The notes under the pieces: generated by a model
Told to the model about the DNA's origin: nothing
Seen by the model: the letters and a program-made list of their open reading frames with translations, nothing else
Database searches by the model: none
Translations under genes and position numbers: made by a program
NCBI GenBank assembly: GCA_037179385.1
Contig: CM074181.1
Span: forward strand, 52,028,297-52,092,296
Direction of reading: 5' to 3'
Origin: Holothuria scabra
Taxonomy: Eukaryota > Echinodermata > Holothuroidea > Aspidochirotida > Holothuriidae
DNA length: 64,000 nt
Shown: one piece after another, positions 47,171 through 60,105 of the stretch
Layout of the letters: every line of letters begins with the position of its first letter
How positions within the stretch are numbered: position 1 is the stretch's first letter

Positions 47171-48424
47171 CAGGGAATAATTTATCCGGTATCGCATCGC
47201 AAAATGCAATGCAAACTGACAGATTTGTGACACAAATGAACATAGGTGTAGCACAATTTACTTGCAGTACTTGGTGAATGGAAATGGCAACTGGAATACT
47301 GCATGTAGGCCTACAACTGTTCAATTATATACTACAATTACATGCACACTTGTCAAGCAACAAAACAGTGTAAAAAACAGCTACATATCCAGACAATTGA
47401 GTACGTTCAAAACAGCAAGGTGATATACCTATTCACAAAACTTTTACGTACACCGTTTGGCCACTAGTTACATTGTCGATGATGGGACTTCAACGTATGC
47501 AGCTGTGTATGAAGCACTCTGTAAATGCTACTGTACGCTAGCACAGAGACTTACCATAGGGATCAAACTTCTTCCACAGAAACACGAGACTAGCCTAGGC
47601 TCTACACATCTCCATATACAAACATGTTAGGATAGTGCAAGGTCTGGCACAAATAACTCTGAAGAAAAAGCATCGTAGGGCAAAATAACAGAGGTTAATC
47701 TTTCAGAAATAGTGGGAAGGGCTTAGTAAGAGTATTTTGCACATGTCTCATAATTATTTTATGAAATGTGTGAAAACTTTATTATACTGGACATCTTTCA
47801 AATTGACATTGTTCTGACTACCCTGAATGAGACTGCATGTAGCCCATAGTAGTCCTTGTATGTAATACATATTAGAAGTTAAAGAACACTTTTAGAAATG
47901 GATCGCAAGCTCGAAATTTAGGAAAAGTCCACGATTTAAGAAGCATGCAAACTGCTTATAATCATGGTGGAAGAAAAACAGTAAGGTTACTGACTGTCTT
48001 CTGGCCCTGTTCCAGTTAGTTAGCAGTGCATCAAGTTTGTTGAGTAAATGTGTTTGACACACTTTGTGGAGGACCTAACACTGCACAGCAAAGCGAGGAA
48101 CTGATTCAGTCCGATATGGAATTGAAGTCAGTACTTTGTGCCTTGTTTCTGCTGATTCATATAGAACTATTGCAGACAGGACTTTCCATGGAACAATGCA
48201 GTCACATTAAGTCAATGTTTAGGTTTAGTTTCAGCATATAACTTACAGTAACACTGTACCGTTTTCATAGCGGGGAATAACATCTGGGCATGAATCAGAG
48301 TACTGCATAAGAGAAGAAAAGTATGACGGTGAAAACTGCTATGCAAATTCTGAAAATTGCTACACAAAATGGAATATGTATCACAAAAATGCTATGCAAA
48401 ATTTCTGTACTAAATTATTCCCTG
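47171..48424. mobile_element. 1.25-kb terminal-inverted-repeat element
   Basis: Ends CAGGGAATAATTTA and TAAATTATTCCCTG are exact inverted repeats of 14 bp, and the sequence just inside both ends contains related GCAAAATG-type motifs. The CAGGG start suggests the hAT group, but an 8-bp target duplication is not evident. The longest inner frames are under 75 codons. Confidence 0.65.
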
Positions 48425-49055
48425 CTATATATACCATTAACACCTATACTTACCTTTTGGCAAACTAAATAGTGCTGTGGTTGTCCTACCAGCAAATGGA
48501 GCCCAACCAATGCACCTTATACTAGCAGACGGTGCCCAACCACTACGTAACTTCCTTCTCTATTTTGCCTTGCTTCTATTCAGATGCCAGGTGCAAGTAA
48601 TCATATTACTCTGCCAAATTTAACACATACTTGCCAAATGATCAGTTTTAGGTAGAACTGCTATGATTTGTGAGCTCTCAATCCAAAATCTAAAAAAAAA
48701 AAAAAAGAAATGGAACCAGAACATGCAATTTTTTTTTACTTAAGGCATTAAAAAGAAAGCAAACTAGAAACAATCAGAAAATTATAAAGCAAAAGCATGG
48801 CAAAAGTAACTCAGTCTTTGCACACATCTAAGTGATTTCCACATATAGTATGAACTATTTAAGGAAGAAAAGAGGCGTGTTCCCCACCCCTCAACCCTCT
48901 GCCAGATCTTTAAACCCATCAAGTTTAATGCCTATGGACTTGCTGCTCTTAGTGATTCATGTGCTATTTGCTTTGTTTTCACAGATGACAATGTTGTTAA
49001 GTATGGTAACAGCTGACTCAAGGTTACTGGCTCAAGATTAACAATTTAGATATGT

Positions 49056-49518
49056 AGGGGTCATTTCAGAACTCACTGCTGCGGTGAGCACAGACCGAGT
49101 TGCCGCCGATGTCATGAATATTCTAAATGATGCAACTGTGCAAGCTTCGAAGTTTCCCGAAGATTAAGTAGCATCCAACTGAGGGGCTTTTGTCCACTTG
49201 CATTAAAGAACGTCTGCACTGAATAGAACGGCTTATCATGCAATGAATATGTCCTCTTAGCTTATGCCCATTGTGTTCGTGGGACTTAATCCGGTTTTGC
49301 TATTCAATTAAGCCTGCTGAAGTTCAAGTGTATTTCCTTTTTATACAAAGAGAATAAATCATTGTAAACTCAAGTTTTGACTTACTTGTTTCACGTCCTT
49401 GTTCAGTTTGTATTTTACTGTCCTCTCTGTGCAGTTTATTATCCCCGAAAAAACATATTCAGTATAAAATATGTCCAGGCACTAACACACTGCTGCGGCG
49501 AGTTTTGAAATGACCCCT
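49056..49518. mobile_element. 463-bp terminal-inverted-repeat element
   Basis: Ends AGGGGTCATTTCAGAACTC and GAGTTTTGAAATGACCCCT are inverted repeats of 19 bp with one mismatch, followed by CTGCTGCGG-type motifs on both sides. No coding content; the target duplication is unclear. Confidence 0.75.
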
Positions 49519-50183
49519 TAGTCAAAGTACTTGTTCTTGACTATGAATGACAGTGACTTACATGTGAGTCTTGTCGTCACTTTTCAATGGCTTTTCTTTT
49601 CTATGGTTATGCCGGAGGCTTAAAGGGCGAGTCATTCTCTTCATCCTTCTTTGAGATAAATAAAGGAAGCATAATTTTGAGGTTGTGATAAACCTACGTA
49701 TGTTTACAATTCTACATAGTTGGGAGTCCTTTCTTACTTAGAGGTCCTCTGTCTTTTGTTTCATAGTTTTAAATACAAGGCAATAAAATTTGTGTTTCGG
49801 TCCAAAATTTCATTCAGAGAGAGTGGTTTGAGCAAGAATTGCATTCATCACCATGACAAAATTACCCAAAAATCTTATTATTCACTATGCCAATTTCAAA
49901 CATTTGTCTATTTGTCAATGCTGGAAAAGTGGACAAATTGATGTGTGCACAATGTCATACTCTTGGAAATAAATGTTATTTCCCATGGCCTAATATTCTA
50001 GTGTTCATTTGTGCAGATGGCAGTACACATCCCTAATCCAGCCCAAGGCAAGAAAAGAAACGAAGCCAAACTGCAAAGAGTATGGTGATAATGGAAAGGA
50101 TGGTATTTACCCAGTCAGCCTTAACCTACAATGCCTTCCTCCAATTGAGATTTTTAAAATTTATTCTTCTTTTTTCTTCACAG

Positions 50184-50344
50184 GTTCGTAAAACATTCTT
50201 TACACTAGCATTCTGTGACAGTTGTCAGAAGCTGTTGTTTCATAGTTTTAGATGTCAAACTTGTGGCTACAAATTTCACCAACGTTGTGCCAGCAAGGTA
50301 CCAACGAAATGTGTTTCCACAATGGGAGAGAATATGTACAGAGT
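50184..50344 (+). CDS. BRAF: RAF exon 6: C1 (cysteine-rich) zinc finger
   Basis: This exon encodes residues 218-270 plus two bases of a split Val codon. With His215 from exon 5 it completes the C1 pattern H-x12-C-x2-C-x9-C-x2-C-x4-H-x2-C-x7-C. The ligands are His215, Cys228, Cys231, Cys241, Cys244, His249, Cys252 and Cys260. The core [13 protein letters not shown] is identical to human BRAF. RAF C1 is atypical: it does not respond to diacylglycerol but contacts membrane lipid and RAS, and it packs against 14-3-3 in the autoinhibited state. The acceptor is tttttcttcacag. The donor is gtaagt at 50345, chosen because it leaves phase 2, which exon 7 completes. A 10-kb intron follows. Confidence 0.97.
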
Positions 50345-50734
50345 GTAAGTAGATCATTAGTCAAGGTAATGTAATTATCTGTTGAAACCCCACCACCCCT
50401 AGAACTGAGAATGGCTGGGTCTGGGCCAGGAGCTTCATTTTTGAAGTTGGATCCTCGGGCAGAGCCAGGCCATGTCTGTACAGTTTAGTGCAGTGTTCGA
50501 GGGTAAATCTCCGGCCAAGCCCCACACCTCTCAGGCAGTACTTGGCATTCCTGGCCTGATTTACCCAGCCTTCCAGATTGTGTGAAATCCCATCACAAGT
50601 GTCCGCCCTATTGGGACAAAATTTCTCTAAAAGTCGTTGGCCAAATCCTCGCTCAAAATCTGACTATCCCTGGGTCTAGGTGGTTCGAGGATGCAATTGG
50701 TAAGTGCATAACTTAGATGATAAATTCTTTTCTA

Positions 50735-50857
50735 AATAAGACTTGCAAACAATTGTGGGATGAGTTTTTGTAAGCATGATTTCTGTCAATGGCATTTATT
50801 GTTACTATAATGCATATCAAAACTGTTTCCCATAATCCTTTGCAGCTACTAGTATAA
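50735..50857. mobile_element. Degraded MITE related to 40453-40602
   Basis: Arms GCAAACAATTGTGGGATGAG and AAAACTGTTTCCCATAATCC + TTTGC are imperfect inverted repeats matching the TGTGGGATAGAGTTTT arm of the 40453 element. CAATGGCATTT is shared in the centre. Confidence 0.6.
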
Positions 50858-51411
50858 GAAGTAGGCTGGAGATTTTAGAGCTCATGTGAAATTCACATTT
50901 GTTTTCTTTGTGAATTCCTCGAACACTGTAAAAAATGGTGTTGTATGTAGTTGAAATTCATAATGTGTCCTTAGATCTGCATGTATATTTCTTAAAAGGA
51001 AAAACTGCAACCTATTACATTCACACTTACCTTACCTGTAACTGCTGTTGGACAGTCCATCTAAGCGCACTGACCACTGGTGATGAAACTGGTGGCGCTA
51101 TGCTACTCTTACTGTAGGCTATCTTATCTCGCCCTTTGTTCATCTTCAGTGGAATGGCAGATGGCATCATAGCGCAGTATTTCACAGGACAGAAATAGGG
51201 CCCTTAGCAGACATAAACATGTATCATCATAGATTACACCAACAAATGCAGATGAAAAATTTTTTAGAGCAAGAAGACTATGGCTTGCATTTGTGTACAG
51301 TATGCATATCGAAGTCATGTAACCTACCCTATTGAACAAGCTTAATTGCTTTTTCCCCAAATGGCTTTATATGACGTTAAAGCAAAACATCTGTTACATG
51401 TGCTATGACTA

Positions 51412-51632
51412 CATTCTGCATGCATGATGGGAGGTCTGGGGTGTGACTTCTGGCCGGATCATATGGAAGACTTTAAAAGTAGAACCTATTGCCATTGCCC
51501 TTGGTGCTCAGCATAAGCTATGGAGTAGGAAAAATAATCCAGTGAGCCACAACTGGAGAAAAGGCTGTGGCCGGCTTGACTTAGACCAGTTGGTTAGAAA
51601 CTTGTCTGTACAACTCCAACAAACTAACTACA
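51412..51632 (+). mobile_element. tRNA-derived SINE, 5' truncated
   Basis: It begins inside the head and has GGCCGGATCATATGGAAGAC, AGAACCTATTGCCATTG, TTGGTGCTCAGCATAAGC, CAGTGAGCCACAACTGGAG, AAAAGGCTGTGGCCGGC, ACCAGTTGGTTAGAAAC and a CAAACTAACTAC end. The internal frame 51443-51727 is by chance. Confidence 0.85.
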
Positions 51633-52387
51633 GAACACAGAAATGCACAACAGCCATTTTGTTTGTCAGAGGCCTCATTGCATTTTATAGCTACTTAAGT
51701 CATAAACAGTTTTCAGCTTCAGGATGAGTTTTGTCAACATGTCAGCTGTGTAGGCTTGAATGAAGATTACAAGTTAGCAATAGTGTTAGACCGATCATCT
51801 GTTAGGTAATCAGCATCGAGCGGATTATTGCGTCATCGGTAAATAATCGGCATCGGTAAAATTCTCCCATCCAACCGATCACTACCACCGATTATTTGCA
51901 AACTGGAAAAAGGGGCTAAATTTACCTGCAACTTGCTCTTAATTTCGTTAAAATTCCCCTAAATACTCAATCCTTTAACTTCCCGCCAAAACGGGATGCA
52001 TTGGTAATCACAAATGTATACATTTTTTATCGTTTGATGTTTTCCGCTATAACCCGGTAGTATTACTTGGAATTCGATTTAGAAGTGCATTCAAGGTGTA
52101 TTCTTGCTGTCTCGAAGAAAGCGCTGCGTAAGTTGCTGTACAAACTGTTCTGCATAAAACACATAGTACAGACTATCTAGCTGCAGTGTTTCGCCGTTTT
52201 TTCAAATCCCCAAGTTTTGCATACATATCTGTGCACCTTTTGTACACATAGCACTTAGAATCTTGTGAAGTTCGGTGGGTATTACCTTGCATAAATTAAG
52301 TCATTCCCAGCATTCCTTCCGTAATGTTATTTACAGTAGGACTTCAGCAATGTTGTCATACGACGTCATTGCAAACGAAAACAGTAA

Positions 52388-55300
52388 GGCGCCTTATCCA
52401 AATTATGCTGTGCGATTTTCCGCGGCAGAATCGCCTCACACAATAACATGTGGGATTCCGTGTTTTTTGGAGTCAGGCGCGCGGGCGGATTATTGAAGCA
52501 ATTCACTGTGGAAGCCTTGCTCTCACTCACAAAGTAGACTGCGGCCGACCACAGTGATCAACCCTCTATTCATATCCGCGATAAGCCCCGGTACTCCGCA
52601 AGCTACTCAACGTCGGCGATAACAATGAGCCAATCGATTAGTGAAGCATACAGACCTGTTCGGAGATTCGTAGACTGCTACATAGTTATAGGTTTTTTCT
52701 AAACATTCCCTAGATATGTAGTAACACATGCTTATTTCGTGTATGTGAGCACAGCTAATATAAAATATGATACAACATGTGGTAGCACTGAAATTCAGGT
52801 ATTGAATATGGATGCAAATACTGAGACAATAAAACACCTCAAACAACTGCAAATAACCGCAATAGCGCAAATTTGGTTACGAGAGTACAAATTAAAATTT
52901 CACAAAGTTTCTGTAAAATTGTAGCACAATTGACTTGATTATTCTTCAAAAATTTTAGTCTGAGCTTTATTCTTCCTATTACCTTTGACTCATCCATTCT
53001 TAAAGTAGGGGGGAAATTAAGGAATAACTTTTTCCCTTCACTTTTGGCCCAAAGTTGTTTGGAGACAGTTTCATACATTCCCTTTGCTCAAGTGAAGAAT
53101 AAATCTGCCATTCATAAACTGTATGTTAAAATTTCTTTCAAGAGATTCTCCCTTGTTGTTACGAACTTTGCTTCGCCCCTTTCATGATGGAATGATCTAA
53201 TAAGTAATATTGGCATGGATTAGACCTGGTGTTTGCACGTACGTGATATCAAAAAAGGGTTTCATAAAAAAGGGTCCCGATCGTAACACCCTCAGGTAAT
53301 ACTTACGTGAAAAGACATTTTTCCCAGTAATGTCCTCCCGACTCTATGGTGAAGAGCCGCTTACGGAAGACAAACAATACTCCCGAAGATGAATGGAATA
53401 GACCTTTCTTTACAGACGATTTGTTTATGCTCCATAGGGTTCTCTGTATGCCTGAGAAATTTACATCTCTATCGGCGAGGTAGCGATCACGTTTACAAGT
53501 TCAAATAAAACGGACAGAAATATAGAAATATGACAGAAAAAACCCTTATTAAGAAAATAAATACTTCTATCACACCTTTGTCTTTTTCATATTTCAATTT
53601 TTGAACGTTGTCTGACTAAAAAAGCAATCCTGCTTGTACTTTGAGGTTGTTTGCTTTACTGCTTCCAAAACGTAAGTTAAAAATATCAACCAATCACAAC
53701 TTTTATTTACAGTATTCTCTTGCACGTCCGAAAATGTGTCACTGGTGTGAAATTTGCATGCTCTTGTGTACACGTGCAGTAGTACTTTTTTCACTGACAA
53801 GCGATGTATATTCATTTGCCAACACCCACGCTATCGTAACCTTACTAGGAAGTCGCGTACCTAGGACTATTACGTAGGTTCATTCATGTAAAACCCTGTC
53901 ATTGAGATTGGGACACCCCTTAAATTCCTGTCGGAAAGATTTTTTTATCAACGTGGGTAAACGGCGCTATTTGGGTGTTCACATGATAAAGAAATTTTGC
54001 CTAGATCGTTATTTTTTTCCAAACTATTATAGTGTTGGTAGTCGCATCCTAGTATTTCATACATGGCGCGAGGATATTTTGCTTCGTGGTGAAGAATCAA
54101 ACCAACAATTCGGTGTCTTAAATTGTTCGTCAATATTAACGAAATCATTTCAACTGGATAGAATCACAGGCATGTCGGGTACTAAGTAGGCTATGTGCAC
54201 AAACATGGTAGACTGCTTGCAATGAAAACCTTACAACCTGAAGGGATTGACATGCATATTATTAATTATTATGATCTTTTTTGTTTTGCCTGTTTTTTGT
54301 CGGGAGAAATTTGTTTCATCCTAAAGATATACACATGATATGTTAAAGAGATGATATATTATTTTCTAATACCTGCAGTCCAATTAATAAATGAAATAAC
54401 ATCAGATACTAGCCAAAAATTGATCTGAAAACTTAAAAAAAAAGAAAAAAAAAAAAGTCGGCAAAAGCAAAGAGAGGGGATCGATCTCGGTACGTTGGGT
54501 CTCAAGACGTGAAGAACGCCGTTATACCATCTGCCATAATATAATTCCTTTGTTGTGCAAAATGTACGAATACTTGCAAATGTTTAAAGGCCTGTATACA
54601 CGAGCAACGTTTGTAAAATATTCTCACTTCACTTGCAACTAGCCCAAAGCGTACTTGATTTCGGTTTGTTGCACAGTGTAGACAGAGTGAAAACAATTTG
54701 AAAGCATTTTAAAAATGTTTTGAGAATGTTTTGAAAAGAATTGTCAGGACAAAATGTTACACAGAGCATCTTTGGCCATCGTTTTTTAAGTTTAGCCCCT
54801 CCCGAATTGGTGGTGACGGAAGTCTATATTTCTAGACAGAAATTGGCCCTACGGCCCGCTGTCTATAACTTCAAGGTTTGGTTTTTGTTAGTCAGTATTA
54901 TACTCGAGGTACCGAGCTGTATTAGGTAAAAGAGGCAACTTTGTATTTTAGTAAATCGTTAATATTACGCAGGGCCGGCTTGGTTTAGCCAGAATTGTTA
55001 CAAATGCTTGCTATCATTGTTATAGCAATTAACACCCTGATGGGGATATCCGAAGGGGGGGGGGGAGGCTGTGGTGTCTTACAAAATTATAGAAATTAGA
55101 ATGAACCTTGTAAAAAGAGATAGTAACCGTGCAAAAAGGATGGTTGTCAGCATATACATGTCTGCAAAAGTTCTTGTCGGTTCACAATTAACACCCTTAA
55201 GTTAAGCCCCCCTCGATCCCCTGCACATCCGGTCCCCTCCCCACACACACACATCATTTACAGCCAAAAGGTTTAATAATAGTTTACTACCATGTGTGAG

Positions 55301-56545
55301 AGTTTGATTATAGTGCAAAGGTTTGAACCAACCCCATAAAGACATAAGAGTCATGATAATATTTTGCAATGGCACCACGTAACACTAATGTATATGGGAG
55401 AATTTGGTAAGTTTTCACCTGCTGCAGATACCACCCAGTCAGTAAAATATGCTGCTGCATGCTTTATACCATGTTCTAGAGCAAATTAAATATTGTTTGG
55501 AAGTTGGGAATAAATATAAGAAAGAAAACATTCACCACTGTACAACTTTCACATTAAGGAAATCGAAGATAAACATGTGTAGGGTAGGTTCACAATATAC
55601 ATATAGTTGCTATACGTTAGGCAATGGCAAAAGTACCAAGACCCAAGACATGCTGAAGAAAATTACATCGTCGAGAAAAAATTTACACCTAACTCTCACA
55701 TATGTTTTGCAGATTGCTGTATGAGGGTCTTTTACAGATGGCTTGTGAATAGTTTTGATGTTCTTGGCCACGTGGAATTTTGTCGACCCTTTTCAGTACT
55801 CGAGCCGGCTTTGTGAAAAGCAGGCTATATATTTGAGCAGATACCTAACATAACAGACTCAGCAAATGGTACCAGATCGCGATCCAGTTGCTCTCCTTAT
55901 AGTTGCTCAGAATGTATTCTTTTCATGTTTTTGGTTATCATTAGGGGCGATTTTTCATGATTTTATGATAAGCAGGGAGCATGATACAAGTAAATGAATT
56001 ATTGCATGGTGTTGGTCTAAAATTTATGTTCGCAGTTCTTTTAAAATGCCTATACTCATTCGCGAAACTGCGTAGCAAGAGCCAATTTTCATTTGAAGAT
56101 TCGTTCATTTTGCATCACACACTGCAAATGGAAGAACTGTAAGACATTTTCATGAAATGATGAAGCTACGACTCATGAGTGTTCTAGTGTCTAGCTTGTG
56201 ATAAATGCTAAGTTTAATACATCATATATGTACATTGTATCTGTTCCGATTTTCGAAGTACACAGCAACGTATAACAATAGGTCCAATCAGTTTCCTATT
56301 CACGTACGTTTTTCCCTGCGCTACTTAGGACACTATCTGTGGATTTAGACTCGTAAGAAGATTACTATTGTTTGCATGAATGAAACACTGTCTGCCCGCG
56401 CACTTCTTAGAGCTGGGTTCAGTGCCCAGTGCCAGCTCTGGAAGATTGAGTTTTTAACAAAAGGACTGTTTTTCCGCGGCAGCATTAAAATTGCGACCGG
56501 ACGGCTCGCGGAAAATCGCATAGCATAATTTGGATAAGGTCCCTA
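52388..56545. repeat. Inverted repeat pair inside the hAT element
   Basis: CCTTATCCAAATTATGCT then GTGCGATTTTCCGC at 52392-52424 recurs as the reverse complement at 56506-56541. The arms are about 36 bp, nearly identical and about 4.1 kb apart. A GCGGCAG motif follows on the left and also occurs near the right copy. Confidence 0.8.
54470..54540 (-). ncRNA. tRNA-like segment (pseudogene or SINE head)
   Basis: On the minus strand TGGCAGATGG fits the polymerase III A box exactly. GAGATCGATCCC lies about 48 bp on, where a B box is expected, but it lacks one base of the consensus. A long T-rich run follows, a natural polymerase III stop. I cannot fold a complete cloverleaf with a clear anticodon arm, so a functional tRNA is unlikely. 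Confidence 0.35.
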
Positions 56546-58697
56546 ATGCATGTGGTCTCTTGCAGCAAACTTCTTGGCCCACGCATGCACTAGACTTGCG
56601 TGCGTGTCCGTTTTTACCGCCAAACAAAGCATCATATTTTGCTTGGTGACATCATATGCAAAAGATCCATTGCAAAATTTAAATTGGCCCCTGCTTCGTG
56701 ATTGGTACAATTGCGTTGATTCTAGGCAGCCAATCAAAACACGCCCCTTCGCCTATGTGATTTAGTGTGTGAAAATACTTGGTCTTGAGACAAATTTTCC
56801 CATTGAGTTTGTGTTACGACCATCACGCTTGTAATGCCGGCTAGGGAAGCCGGGCGAGCCCCGTGCTAAATTCACCTAGGAACGGCATCACAAATCTCTG
56901 CGTGCGTGGATTTTTCGGGGATCGGACTTACGTGCATTTCAGTTGCAGATTCTTTTTAAACAAGATGGAAGTTTTGGACGAGAACTGCTAAAAATATACG
57001 GGGATATTTATATAAGAAAGGAACCATAAGATACGTTATACAAGTGCCCAGAATTGCTAAGATTATGATGATTGCTTTACATGGGGTTCGTTAAAGCGGG
57101 AGAGTAGCTACAGTACATTAAGGCAACTACAACCCAGTAAAGGAAAGCAATGTTCCGACATGATTGGGGGATGAAAACTAGACAGAGCATGATGTTGGCC
57201 TTTGAACTAAATTATCAAAGGGCAGGTGACATCGACTGCAATCAATTGTACAGAATTAAGGGTTGATTTGTATCTCCACTTTTGAAGTGAAAATATTTAG
57301 CCTACAAAAATGATATCCCGTTCGTGAAATGAACAGAACTATTCCCAAAAATTTCCATCCTGAACTGGTTATGGTTATACGATATGCACGAAGCAAGGGG
57401 CACGTACTAAAGTGACAAACATGTGACTTCCCTCTTTCTAATAATTGGTGATCCGCAATCGGCATCGGACCGATTGTTAAATTAAATAATCGGTAATCGG
57501 GTATTACCGATTATAGCATAATCGGTCGAACACTAGTTAGCAATTGACTTGATGAACTCCCATATCACTGTACTATTTTTAGTGGCAAAGAAATAGTGAT
57601 AATATGTGTCAAGGTATCAGAAAACTTTATACTGGAGAAGCATATACAATAAGTCAAGCATTAACAGAATTCCCATTACAAAGTAATAGTGTATTTGAGG
57701 GTATACAGATTTAGTTCAAGTAAATTTGAATGGGTCTTGAACAAGTACAATGTAAGTAAACAAATGTAACATCACCATAAGGCCCCAATAAATAACATAA
57801 CTCTCTCGTGTTTTTTGTTTACTTGGACAATGTTCTCATTGATAGACAAAAAAAACTGATAGATTGTGGTAGATGTTTTTGCAACTTAACATGTGTAAGC
57901 ATTCATGTTGATCGCAAGTGCGACTGCAATATCTGATGGTATCAATAAACAGTTTAAATGTGTTTGCAGACTTCAAATAGGATACCCTATAGAGATTATG
58001 CACGTGACGTCAGCGCGTTCCACTGTGTGATAAAGATTAAAGGTAGTCGTGGTGTTACTGAAACACGCACACAACAGCACCTTAGTAACAGTTGTTGTAT
58101 AGAAGGGATGCCTGGATGAAAAAGCAGAGAGATGCGCAACACAGTTAAGTAGGTGCATAAGCCATATTGGAAGAGAGGTTATATGATACTTAAAGATTTA
58201 TGCATCCTGGTATTAATGGTAGTCAGTTTAAACTTCGCAATATCCAGGTTTTGAAAGGTCATGAAAGATACTGGTAGAAATTACAGCCGCTTGTATAATT
58301 CAACTTGCGTTTCACTTTATTGGTGCCACTATGTACTACCCCTTTAAAGCTATGTTGCATAAAGGGCCATTGAAACTTAATTTGAGTTATTAATTTACCA
58401 CAGTTGTTTTTGGTGAGACTATTGAAATAAAACAAAAACAAGTTTTCATGACAATTTCCCTTACTAGGTTAAAGGTTATGGGAACTTTTGTCTTAAATTT
58501 GTTTTGTATATTTAGTCTACAAAAGGTTGTGTATTATGTCAGTGCTATATACTAAAATCAATTACAATAGGTGTATGTTGCATTTAGACATCAGTAAGCA
58601 CCTATGTGTGCTACAAGGTCATGAAACTTCATTTAATGTTTCCTGTGAGGCATATATGTAGTACCTTTCATTCAGTCAACAATCTTTCTTTGTAATA

Positions 58698-58945
58698 CTG
58701 ACGGCTTGGTCAAGTGGTTGGAGCATTGGACTTGCAGCTGGGAGGTGTGGAGTTCAATTCTTGGCCAGATCATACCTGACTTTAAAAATGGAACCTTCTG
58801 TCATTCTGCTCAGTGCTCAGCATAAGCAATGGAGTAGGAAAACCCAGCTAGTGACCCCCAACTGGAAAAAAGGCTGTGACTAGCCTGACTTTAAACATTT
58901 TGGTTAAAATCTGATCTGTTAAACCTCATCTGACTTGCTAACTTC
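58698..58945 (+). mobile_element. tRNA-derived SINE, near full length
   Basis: A box TGGTCAAGTGG, B-box-like GGAGTTCAATTCTTGG, then GGCCAGATCATAC, TTTAAAAATGGAACCTTCTG, AGTGCTCAGCATAAGCAATG, AAAAAAGGCTGTGACTAGCC and CTCATCTGACTTGCTAAC at the end. Confidence 0.88.
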
Positions 58946-60105
58946 ATAAGTGAATCACCTTTCAGTCGCCCTATGTTAGTCACCTGATGATGACCTAACA
59001 ACATGGTTTAAATTTTATGCATTTTACTGTCAATGTTATTTTGTTCAGTACATCCCCCAGCTGTAATTGTGGGTGATTTTTACACTCCCCCTCCCTCCTC
59101 TTTTTAGACCAACAGCTAAAACTTACATCCTGTTTTTTTGCTCTGATGTAATCGCCTGAAAGTCTTTCACAATTTTAGAATGAAAAACATTTATGTTAAA
59201 AACATTCAAGAAGTTCTCAAATTTTTGTGAAGTTTGATAAATTATTGAAAGAATTTGGTGCCGAAGGATATGAAGCATTGATGTTAAACCTGATAAGCTT
59301 TGAATGCCTCTTTTTTTATAATGTGATTATATTTGACCAATAACAAATCTGCAACACCCTTAAATCAACAGCTGAAATCATAACCAAAACAATCATGACT
59401 GGCTCTGGAAGAAAATTTAATACCAGATGTTATTTTTACCAAGTACAAAAGATAGAAAGTTATCACTGTGGTGCAGTTCTTAGTGCTTGACCTTGCTTGA
59501 CCTGAATAAGTGATCCTTGAACTATGAAGTACAGAGTTTGACCTATGGGTTCATGGTAGACTTAACTCTGTCTAGTTTCAGTGATAGAACTTCCAATGTA
59601 TCATTTGAAGATCTGGGCCATTTTAGATGTATTGGACTATTCTTCATGGTTGTTAGCTTTTAGCTTTGGTGTAATCCATGATAAGACTCTTAGTGCTATA
59701 CAAGCAACTGCCTGCCTCTTCAACTGGGAAAAAAGTTTCTGTGGCCAGTGCACAGCTCAGTATCATAACCTGCTGAGCAAGTGACCTAAGTAAAGTTAAC
59801 TTCATGCGAAAGCTATTTTGCAGATTTGAAATAGGATGTTACTATGGACAATTAGACTAAAAGAACACTAAGCTAGCAGATCGACATGCATGAAAATAAA
59901 ATTTGTAGAAGTCCAGAATCTGCCTTTTATTATCCTAATTTATCAAAGAATCATCTTTTTGTTATTTTCAGGGAAATGTTTGATATTGGCAACCTCATAA
60001 AAAGCAAAGCTCTAATTTTCGTTGTTTCTTTATTTGTTTAAAAATAAATCAGGATTTTTCAGTCTCAAGTAATAGGCAGTTTAAGTTTTTATTCCTTATG
60101 ACATT

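Larger units (their letters stand above)
46752..50183 (+). other. BRAF: RAF intron 5
   Basis: A 3432-bp phase-0 intron, donor gtaagt. About half is two terminal-inverted-repeat elements (47171-48424 and 49056-49518). The rest shows no gene. Confidence 0.9.
51781..57535. mobile_element. 5755-bp hAT-type element with perfect 8-bp target duplication
   Basis: Terminal inverted repeats TAGTGTTAGACCGAT and ATCGGTCGAACACTA differ at one base. The same 8 bp, GTTAGCAA, lies directly outside both ends (51773-51780 and 57536-57543). Subterminal regions are dense in ATCGG and ATCGGTAATCGG-type motifs, as hAT transposases need. No frame longer than about 95 codons occurs, so it does not encode an intact transposase. 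An internal inverted repeat (52388-52424 with 56506-56545) and a tRNA-like segment at 54470-54540 lie inside. It fills more than half of RAF intron 6. Superfamily is inferred from end sequence and duplication length. Confidence 0.88.

Noticed and set aside
48960..49040. Candidate exon after tttgttttcacag
   Set aside because: It would fall between exons 5 and 6, which already join exactly within the C1 domain.
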